From: Cephalothrix spiralis
Taxonomy: Eukaryota; Nemertea; Palaeonemertea; Archinemertea; Cephalotrichidae
Length of the DNA stretch: 10,936 nucleotides
Direction: 5' to 3'
Assembly (NCBI GenBank): GCA_032353305.1
Contig: JAUCNG010388035.1
Span: forward strand, 1 to 10,936
Below, piece after piece: positions 1 through 9,800 of the stretch. The position numbers and the translations under genes were made by a program. Each line of letters starts with the position of its first letter. The first letter of the stretch is position 1. A model generated the notes under the pieces. The model was not told the DNA's origin. It searched no databases and saw nothing but the letters and a program-made list of their open reading frames with translations.

Positions 1-131
1 CCAAATATATACACTTTCAATTTATGTTGGAAAATGCATCTCCCTGAGGCTCTATGGCCAAAATTATATTCTTATCACCCAACCTCAGAATGAGGCATTT
101 TCCAACATCAATTGAAAGTGTATATATTTGG
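1..131. mobile_element. MITE-like element with 37-bp terminal inverted repeats
   Basis: Left arm 1-37 (starting CCAAATATATACACTTTCAA) and right arm 95-131 are reverse complements with one mismatch in 37. The 57-bp centre has weaker symmetry (CTGAGG / CCTCAG) and no ORF. The short length and near-perfect terminal repeats fit a non-autonomous DNA transposon. The left end is the first base of the window, so the arm may extend further and a target-site duplication cannot be tested. Confidence 0.75.
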
Positions 132-180
132 TTGCTAGATGATATGGAACATTTTGTAATATATCTCTACGGGAGACAGT

Positions 181-257
181 CGATTGGGCCCCAGTGATTT
201 CGGCCCGGACGTTTAGGCCCCACGGACTATTGGGCCCCAGTCTTTTAGGCCCAAGGG
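181..257. repeat. Degenerate GGCCC-rich tandem array, ~15-bp period
   Basis: GGCCC recurs at 187, 202, 216, 233 and 248 (spacings 15, 14, 17, 15), usually as TTGGGCCCCAG or TTTAGGCCC. A weaker GGTCCC follows at 287. It stands out as GC-rich in AT-rich DNA. It looks like a decayed minisatellite of about five units. Confidence 0.6.
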
Positions 258-434
258 ATATTCTATTCTACTCTGTACTTCTTCTAGGTCCCAGAAAAAT
301 GCATATTTCTCTGTCATTTTCCGATTCTGATCTAGTTCTCCCAATATGGATACGCGGTTCCTTAGACCTAAATATTATGGTCTATGATGGTATTCTCAAA
401 AGCTACCGAAAACTTAGGGCTTCTCATTCAATAC

Positions 435-605
435 ACAAGTTTATGGAACTTTTGGGGTTAAACCTTAAAACCCCAGTTTATATTTTCGAAAGGGTTCAAT
501 GTGATTCAGGGTGACAACTTTAGGGCTTCAGGGGCAAAATTAACATTTTTTTCGAAAAAACTTGGGTCTGAAGGTTTAACCCCAAAAGTTCCATAAATTT
601 GTTTA
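435..605. repeat. Foldback (inverted repeat) element
   Basis: Left arm core TTTATGGAACTTTTGGGG plus TTAAACCTT (440-466) has an exact reverse complement at 571-597. Similarity continues outward by about 5 bp with one mismatch, and inward in degraded form to TTTTCGAAA near 484 and 550. The symmetric unit is about 170 bp and has no ORF. It is probably a non-autonomous foldback or MITE. Its right end lies about 50 bp before the acceptor of exon a. Confidence 0.7.
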
Positions 606-655
606 TATTGTTTATAAGAATTTTATTTCATGAAGTATCTCTGTTTTTCTTATAG

Positions 656-838
656 GAACAAGGGAAATGTCCGGAAAGGATGTAGCAACCGAAGATTCAA
701 TCTACGGAGGCCGACGGACCATCAATGAATTAATCTACTACCCAACTGGCGAAGATGACCAAAAAGTTATCACATGCAAAGCACAAAATCGACGAATGGA
801 CCAAGCTACGCACGAGGGACATATCCTCAACGTTTTAT
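656..838 (+). CDS. Exon a: second half of an Ig domain
   Basis: The exon lies between acceptor TTTTTCTTATAG (ending 655) and donor GTAAGT (839). It is 183 bp, phase 1 at both ends, and encodes fragment residues 1-60. It carries the later strands of an Ig domain: a segment reading RRTINELIYYPTGEDDQ, then the F strand KVITCKAQN with its cysteine, then a G strand ending ILNVL. The first half, with the B-strand Cys and the core Trp, must be on an upstream exon outside the window. The form 'TCKAQN' without the usual D-x-G-x-Y tyrosine corner suits the C2-set-like Igs of nephrin-type proteins. By counting back from the membrane this would be the last Ig before the so-called spacer (Ig6 in nephrin numbering), which is an inference. 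Confidence 0.82.
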
Positions 839-3800
839 GTAAGTAAATTTAGCTACCTCCAACTTATGTATGTAACAAGTTGCGTAGAACCTTTTCCTGA
901 AAGTTCGATAAATATTTTGGAGTCCAAAGTTCATCTTATCCCTGCATTGCATTTAAGACAGAAATCTGATGAAACGATATTGAAAAATGCTATTACTTTT
1001 TGCCTCGATTCACTCGGCATTCGAATTATTAGTTGCAATATCTTTGACTCGCGCCTTCGGCGCTCGCCGTTTTCAAAAATCAATTATGTTCCAGGCGATG
1101 TTTAATAAAAGTAAGCGATTGATCGTTATTAAACGAACGTTTTGTAAACAGTTAAATCTTTTTTTAGTACATAATGAGCAAGAATATATATTCTTGATAA
1201 AGAGGCTAATAAAAGAAAACACTTTAAAAATCGTTCGTTAACTTATGAGCGAGCGTTAAGTTTTATTCAACCTTGCCCTGGTCTCATAAGGCTCGTTTCT
1301 GAGTAAATTTTTAAAAATGCCTTAATTCTCAAATAGTATGACCCATAAGACCCCAAAATTGGTAAATCCATTTGAAAACTTTGATTACCTTTCACTAAAT
1401 GAAGGGATTGTTTGGGTAAGGGTCCAGCATTCTGAAGTTTTCACTGGGGACCGTTAAGACCTCCAAAAATAAATTCAAATATTTCCAATTAGAAACAACT
1501 TTATAAGTTTACAAAGAGTATGATATTCGTTGCTATTGTGTTTTTACTCAATTCTTATTGCATTTCAGACCCACCACGCTTTAAAACCGAGTATCAAGAG
1601 AAAGTTCCAGTAGAGGAAGGCCAAAATCTTATCCTTAATTTAACGTCCGAGGCCAATCCTTTTGCAACAAAATATGAATGGTTTAAAGACGGTGAAAAAA
1701 TACTATTTTCTGCTACTAGACGGCGACGAGATGTTAAAATGACGCATTTCACAGCTGATGGTGGTTTATTGAATATAACATCAGTGAAACGTTCTGATGT
1801 GGGGCAGTATATGGTTGTTGCAGAAAATGAACAGGGAAAGGGAAATTTTTCCTTCTTTTTAGATGTAAAATGTGAGTTATTAATTAAATTTCTAGCCATT
1901 AGAGAAGGGACATAGATTATGATGATGTATTAATTCTCTGTGAGTACGAAAAATGTAATCGGGCGGTAAAATTTATTGTGCCTAATTTGGACGATCCAGA
2001 CATAGTGCAGAGAAAACAGATATGATATACTGTTTTTTATTTTGACCTTTATTTTAAGACGACATTTATCCGATTTTGAAACTGCATCGAATTACTAAGT
2101 AAAACAGTCAATAGTCTTATTACTATCAACAGATCAAAGGCTGCTATAATTATCTATTAAAAAAAATTCTATTGTTAAATTACAACATCATGTAATATCA
2201 AAATATGGGGGTGGAAAAAAGACAAACAAATTTATCAATTATCAGAACATGCTTGATTATCCTACATTCTGATATTTGATCATGTATCATTTCCACCCAC
2301 ATCTTTTGATATAAATATCGTTCTCTGTATTCACCTGGAGATGAACCTTTGACTTTAGTGTACAAACTGCCCATTATATATTAGCCCACGCATTGGTCCC
2401 TGTACGTACCTGTACAGAGCCCAACGCAGAATACATCGCATTGTTGGTGAAACTTCAGAATGAAATTTCGAAACTACGATAGGTTTTAATAACTTTTACA
2501 ATAAACATATAATTATAACATTAAATGAATATCTATTAATTAATTAATAGATAGATATTCATTAATTAAAAAGTCTTACCTTATATATTTAAGGCCAATA
2601 TTCCTATTTTAAATCCAAAACACAAAAATGTGTATGTGCAATATTTACGTTTGCCGGAACGATTCAATGGGCAAGCAGCATACACTACACCTGTGCGAGT
2701 GACGTCACTGTATAGATAGCATAGGGATGTATGTGAGGTCCAGGGAATAATAAATTAGCAATAATGGACTTATGGGATATTTTTTTAAATAATAGACTAC
2801 CTGAAAATATTTATAAACTAATATAATTAACTGTTGGATTAAAGGTAAAAATTTTTTTTTAAAAAATCCTAAATAGTAAATATTAGAATAAGCTCACGGA
2901 GAGTCAGAATTTGTTTAAAGTTTCACCAACTGGGGTATGATAGTTACCCCTGACCCAGCCAGGTAGGCTGGGGTCGGGAAAACAGACTAATTATATATAG
3001 GCTTATGAGTTGCCGTGTTTTCCAAGGATTTAGACTTAAAAATACGTCAAAAACAGATGACATTTTTTCTTCTTCATATGGGTAGGGTTGGATTTTAGGC
3101 TAGGATAGGCTGATTTTGCCTTCATCCATGAGCATGCCTGTGTGTTGAAATGTAAAATTTTAAAAATTATGTTATCAAAAACTATGACAATATGGGATCG
3201 ATTTTTGTAGGTGAGTTTTATATTGACGTCTGATCAAAATGAAGCGGCTGCTTTTTTAAAGATAATCAAGGGTTATTTGATCAATTTTAAAGCAATTTTT
3301 CCAATACGTCTTTGCATCCGAAATTCCATAACCAAATCAAAAGCTAACATAGGTGAACAAATTCACGCAATAAGATCTAGTTCGCCGATTCTAACATCCT
3401 GTTAGCTCGCTCGCTTATCTATCCATCTAAGAAGGGGATTGATACCAGTCTAAATTTAGCTTTGAATTACTAAAAATTGTTCTATCTAAGAACTAAATAT
3501 TAAAATTACCAATCCATAATTTTCTTTTCCAGACGCTGCGGGAATAAAGAGCGTATCCAGCCCTGTTCTTGCGGATCCCGGGGGTGTTGCAACACTGGAG
3601 TGCCAAGCAGATGCTAATCCCATTTCAGGAAACATGATCATGTGGTCTCGCCCAAATTTCAACATGGACCGAGCTGAACAAAGTTATTTACTCGGAAAGT
3701 CAACTCTGACAATTAAAAATGTTAAACCTGAGGATTCTGGGATGTTTACGTGTACTGTAAACAATGGTATAGGTGGCGCTGCGACCAAACAGGTTGAATT

Positions 3801-6800
3801 GATAATGAAATGTGAGTATACCTCTTTTAGTCCCTTTGAGGGTACTGTTTTTCACTGGAATTGTTTACGACCGGTTATATCGTCGAGATCGGGAACGACA
3901 TGCAACTTTAAATTAAGTTTATGATAAGAAATTTTTAAGTGGAAAAATTGAAGGCGAAGCCCGGAATTGAACCTGTGGCACTGCACCAGCGAGTCAGTCC
4001 AGTAGCCCAGCCGCTATAGTTGAACGTTCAGAAGTTAATAACGAACCATTTAAAAAAAAATTTATCCTGCAAAAGTTTATAAAAACATTGTTTTCTCCCA
4101 CACTTTTAATAACAACAGCACAAATAGTTCACTTATTGTTCACTTGTAGAACAAAATGCTTATTATTGTGACTAAATTTTAAAATCTATTTTAACTGTAG
4201 GTCAGGCCTGAGGGAAAATAGCAATAATTCCGTTATTTTCACTGCAGTTCAGTAGAAACTTCTTGTTAGTATGATGCTGCTTTTAAGAAGTCTCGGACAA
4301 AAGGTATCCTGCAAAAGTTTAAGATCGTTTTTGATTCAATCAGAGGTCAATCATAACCCTTATAAAACGTCAATTGATTTGTTTTTTCAGTTGCTCCCAT
4401 TGCTGACAAGTCTTCACCATTCACAAAGGCCGCATCGGAAATCGGAACTGAGGGAAAAATTCGATGCCGAGCGCGGGGAGCACCAGGAATATCATTTTCA
4501 TGGACAAAAAATTCAACTCCAATTAAAAAGGAATCTCGGCGTTATCGACAAGAAACAGTGAGAATCGACTCCACAACCTTCGAGGGTATCCTCTATGTCA
4601 AAAATACGACACGAAAATCGTATGGACTCTATCTATGCTTGGTGTCAAATGACCTTGGCACAGACAAAGTTGATATCCGGTTTTCAGGCACAAGTAAGTT
4701 TTTGAAATGATTGAATGATTTTTGTGCCACATTAACGGACTAGTAGATTGGATGGTCGTAGGTTCGAGACTAACCTAAACCAACGATATTCTTCTAACCT
4801 GACCTCCCAGTTTGAAATGCCAAATGATTTTGTCAAATTGTCGTGTAGGTACAGTGGAAAAGTAATAATCGATAGGTTGTAGGTTCGAACCCAAGCACTA
4901 ATCTGACGTCCCATTGTTATAACAATGTAACAAAGGCTTCGTGAGAATTGATTATCCTTTATGCTTGGCTGGCTATTTAAAATGTTTGAAAAGTGGACCT
5001 TATAATTCTATTCCCAGCCTCTACCACGTTCAATGCATTATAACTTAATAAATACTTAATGTCCTTTTAAAATAATATAATTGAGATATTCCTAAAAAAT
5101 CCTAAAATAAATTTTAGCAAAAAACACTCAAAACCGTAGTTTGTTGACACTGCTTAGAATATCACAATCATCATACATGTATCATGCCAAGGCGTATCAT
5201 AGTATTACTGTTTTAAATGTTCCACAATTCGGTCAATATTTCGTATTACAATGTATTTTTATGTTAATTTTTATCCGTGATTATTCAGCGGCCCTAATTG
5301 TTAATTAATTTCACCTACAATGTATTTTTAGGTAAACCCTATGCACCAACTGACCTACGTGTTGTTAATGTCACCCACGACACTATTGTCCTTGCTTGGG
5401 CCCCTGGCTTCAACGGCGGTCTGAAGCAGACTTTTAGGGTCCGTTACTTGGAGGAGGGTGACATTGGGTACAAGTACGCAGATGTGATGCCCACAAACAG
5501 CGTTGTTTTTGGCCTAGGAGCTCTCGGAAGGGGCACTGAATATAAATTAACTGTTATGGCTCACAACAAACTTGGAACTGGACCCCCTTCGAATGAACTA
5601 ACGGCAAAAACGTTATGTAAGTAGACTATATAGTCATTTTTTATAATGAGTTACGACATTATGGTGTAATAAAAGATGAACGTTCAGATTTTGGAAATAA
5701 TTGTCACTCAATTCCATCTAAAAATTTATAAAAACATTGTTTTCTTCAACACTTTTAATAACAACAGCACAGATAGTTCACTTATTGTTCACTTGTAGAA
5801 AATAATGCTTTTTATTGTGACTAAATTTAAAAATCTGTTTTAACTGTAGGCCAGGGAAAATAGCAATAATTTTGTTATTTTCACTGCAGTTCAGTGAAAA
5901 TTACTTAAAAGTCATGTTAACTGATGCTGCTTTTTCACTCGAAGCGTTTGATTTTATTATAATCTCTCTACTACAGGGACTGTCCCAAAAGATGAGCAAC
6001 TCACCTCAGCAACTGATGAAGTACCCTTGATATTTGTACTGTCTTTCTGTGCTGGAGCCATGGTATTTCTAGGAATCAATGTCCTCTTGATTCTCTACCT
6101 CATCCGAAAGAGGCGGCGGAAGCTGATCGCAAAGCAACAGGCTAAATGTACAGCAACAACCGAAGAGAAAAAAGGTACTTAGCATGTTTCCCTTCTACTA
6201 ACTTCTATTTTTAACATCGATTTTAGAAAATTAGTTGTCTTCAAATACAATGTCAGCAGGCATCATAAGCTTTTTACTCTAAATGTCTCAAAACGCATAG
6301 TCATTTGTATTAGTGAGTTAGATATATTGTCTTTAAGCCTCGTCTATGGCTCGGCTCAGCTATGCATGTTAAAACAAATAAAAAACGTTGAGACTGTTTA
6401 ACGAAAGATCGGTGAAAATAGCCATTTTAACGCTATTTTCACCAACATACCGTAGAAGTTGTTTTATACACATAATCAGTACAAGTTTTAATTTAATGAC
6501 TATATGATTATATCCATGTGAATAAACTTAATTTTGAAATGTATACAAATAGGGACATTGGGATATGAGTTCTATTTTCAACCAGGTACAGTCAGCATTA
6601 ATTATGAATAATATAGCTTTTGCTACAAATTGATTTCAAATTAAAACAATAACATTTGCGATGTGCCATTTTTTATTTGACGCCCGAGTGGCGTGAAGAA
6701 CCCTAACCGTAACTGAGTGTGTAGTGCTCTAAATGCATGAATAACTAATTTGCTTTAACCGTATATGCTTCCTAGATAGTAGTGCTGTGAATTTATCAAG

Positions 6801-9800
6801 ATGATATGTCCTGAAACAAATTGTTTCTCCTAACAATCCCTTCCCCAACTCTTCTAGTTTTTGTTTTTCCTGAAATAATCCTATTTGACCGCAAATTTAT
6901 GAAAATTGCTATAAAAGTTATTAAAACTGAAGTTACGTGAAAGTAGCTATAAGTTTCTGCTATTTTCACTGTAGCTATATATTTGGCAGAAGTTATTATA
7001 TGTTTTACCTTAGTTTAGCATAATTTAAAATGATAATTACTTCAAAATATTTGTTAGAGACTGACGGGGTATGGAAACGACGTGGTAGCTACGTTCCTAT
7101 GTTTCCAAAACCAGCGGAACCACAAACCGGAAGTCCAGGTTATACAAGAATTGTATACCACGCATGTCGGGAGCATAATGTTCTCATCCGGAGCCATGAA
7201 GATCAGACACTTGCTAGAAAATCTGACCAATGCGGTTGCAATTGCCGTAAGCCATTCTCAAATAATTTGGTGGCATGGTTCACTTGTTTAATTCTAACAC
7301 ACATCAGAATTTTATTTTTGGTAAAAAGACACTTGTTCAATGGTGTTTTAACTCTGGTTGTGGCATTATGGAGAAAATGGTCGCAGTATTTTGTCAGTAA
7401 TAGTTCAGCGGATTTTGACCTAGACCCATATCGACCACTTGACCGATGATGACAAAAATGTCATTTTACAGGACTAGTTCAATTTTCTGTATAAATTTTG
7501 CCAGTTAAACGATGTTTATTGTATTACATTGCTGGCTAATAGATGGATTTAGCCGATTTTTGGCAGAATATCTTGTTTTTGTTGGTCAAGGCCGTATACT
7601 CCGCTGGTCGAAAACTGACAATTTACTTCTCAATAGTCCTAATCTATTTATCTTTTAATGGTGCCTCATCCTTGCTACCCTTCTAAATTTATAAGATAGA
7701 CAAGGAAAGGGTTCACACTACCAATTTTGAGGAATTCCCGATTATTCCTATGGAATTGATAGTTGAATTTAGTTTTCATCCATATTTTTGGTACAAAATC
7801 ATTGAGCTTTAAATTTCGTTAAAAACCAAGAACAAAAAGGCCGCTTATTTTTTGGTCGTACGTCATTCTTGGTTGGCCCATTATTAACCCAAAGAATCCT
7901 CAATTTTCAATTTTACAGCCTTAACTGGTCATAATGGACGATGTAGGTTTAAATATTGTTTTATAAGTTTTGGTACATCATCGCCCCTTCGCACATAAAT
8001 ACCTCCAATACACAATGCATTGATTTTCGATTTGAAATTACTTTGGGTGGGTCAGAATTAATGTTCAGAAAGCATATTAACGAAAGGAAACATGGAACTC
8101 TCTTCTTGTTTAAGATATCTACTTTAACTTGCCTAATTTCCATGTTTTTAATCTAAAACATATTTATTTAATGTAGTCAAAGAAACCGTTAAAATTTTTA
8201 CGTCACCGGTGAATTTCGTGTGGGAAGTTAATATGGATCCCGTGCTATTTAATTCTGAACCTCCTTATATGAGTAAAAATATTTTTAAACGTTAAAACTT
8301 TTCAAGCTGAATTGGTGTAATTAACATTAAATATTTCCTGTGAAATTTCTAAACTGTTTTCGAAAACCGTAAAATTTCATGATTTCTTTACTTGGGATAA
8401 TCTCCAATTTCGTAATATTTTCTGAAAATTGTCATATTTTTTCTCTCCTGAAAATTGTCATATTTTTTTAAAAATTGAAAACGGTTTTCACTTCATTCCT
8501 TCATAATTAATAAGAAACAATAATTAATATTAAATCTTTGCATTGTAAATTAGTAGATGTCGCACAGTCGAACTTTATATAAGTCATTGCCCTATTCACT
8601 TTTGCATGAAACCAGCTTCAATGTCATGTTAAAAATGCCTTCAATGTTTAATCATGCCCTATCAAATCTTTGCATGCCCATTCAACAGCCTGTTCAAATC
8701 CCATCCTGTAACTCCTGTTATACGAATCGGATCCCATTTCCAGTCCGTTTCATTTTATTGAATTAATGAGTGAATTTATACTTTAGGAAATTTTAAATTT
8801 AAATTTTTTTCTGTCTATATTATATGCAACTCGATTCGCTCGCTTTTTCGACGCATAACTTCCCCTACGTTCGGCTTTTCAACGGCATATACTGTGTATT
8901 CTAATTCACTGATATAGAACCGTCCAGGTATGCTTCCAAATGATCACTGGAAAAAACATGGTTTTCGGTCCAAATATAATAGTTTTTATGCCAATCCGTT
9001 AATAAACAATTAAAACAAAAGAGCTATGTTGATTATGCCGCAGAACGTCAAAGTTTAATCTGTCATTGCCTTAATCGAGAGGGTGAAATTTTCATGCACT
9101 CTAAAATTGTTACCATTGAGATTGTTCTCAGTGGCATTAAATTTTAACAACACCCTGGCCTTATGATAATAATGCATCGAATTTGCACTTAATGAAATAA
9201 AAAAGATCAAAATGTTTTTCATATTCCGTGGTCCGAGAAAGTCCGTTATTTTTATTGGAAAGTAGGTCTGTTGAAATTAATGTAGACGGTGGTAGTCGAC
9301 TATCCGAGCGTTTCGAGATGTATCCTCTGAGATGCGAAATTCCTACTTTAAAATGTACATCGTACATGCATAATGAAACTTGAGATGCACATTTTACATG
9401 CATAATTAAATTTGAGATGCACTTTTGAATTGTTAGTTTTAGTATAAATCAATTAAATACACAATTAATGATTTTCATCAATATTGAATATGTAATTTTA
9501 AATGTGCTCACACAAGTGACAAAAAAACTAAAATTGCTTACAGCTCTTTCACTATACAACTGCTTATCCATTGAAATAAAAATCTAAATACATTAATGTC
9601 TTAGTAATTTACAATTAACATTTGAATAAATGTCATAAAAAATAAAAATGGTATTGATTATATTTCTAAATTCATAAATTATAATTTTGTAACCATTTTA
9701 TCGTTCTATCTACTAACATTGCATTAAATGTGATTAACTTTTTACAGTAGAAATTTTATTTTTCGAATGATATGATCGTATAATTTCTCCTTTGCTATAT

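Larger units (their letters stand above)
1..655 (+). other. Partial upstream intron of the nephrin-like gene
   Basis: Non-coding sequence before the first visible exon, presumed intronic because exon a starts mid-Ig domain. It holds a MITE-like inverted repeat (1-131), a short GGCCC-rich array (181-257) and a foldback (about 435-605). An open stretch at 194-514 has no recognisable protein character and runs over the repeats, so I do not call it. Confidence 0.7.
1872..3532 (+). other. Intron between exons b and c
   Basis: A 1661-bp intron, GTGAGT...TTTCCAG, phase 1. It contains a MITE-like inverted repeat (2195-2312), an AT palindrome (2524-2563), a CRE-like palindrome (2698-2709) and a GC-rich hairpin (2951-2977). 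Inverted copies of GTTGGTGAAACTT lie near 2444 and 2920. From 2980 to 3530 I see nothing definite; the open stretch 3211-3405 has no protein character. Confidence 0.8.
3812..4390 (+). other. Intron between exons c and d
   Basis: A 579-bp intron, GTGAGT...TTTTTTCAG, phase 1. It is mostly occupied by a tRNA-like segment on the minus strand (3951-4018) followed directly by copy 1 of the dispersed repeat (4021-4284). Confidence 0.85.

Noticed and set aside
194-514. 106-codon open stretch on the plus strand
   Set aside because: It overlaps the GGCCC array and the foldback arm, has no recognisable domain, and precedes an exon that starts mid-domain. Best explained as chance in intronic repeats.
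755-1241. Two overlapping plus-strand open stretches
   Set aside because: They cross a good splice donor at 839 in a frame different from the Ig reading frame and enter a hairpin repeat; no protein family is visible.
1594-1899. 101-codon open stretch on the minus strand
   Set aside because: It is the antisense shadow of the Ig exon 1569-1871.
4732-4914. 60-codon minus-strand open stretch
   Set aside because: It lies over two tRNA-like repeat segments and has no domain.
4741-4920. Functional tRNA genes
   Set aside because: B boxes are present, but I could not build acceptor and anticodon stems around them, and A-to-B spacing is wrong for the first copy. SINE-like remnants fit better.
6375-6540. 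AATAAA hexamers as a definite gene end
   Set aside because: The hexamer is common in AT-rich DNA and the reading frame clearly resumes at 10065, so it is at most an alternative end (treated as a finding, not a feature).
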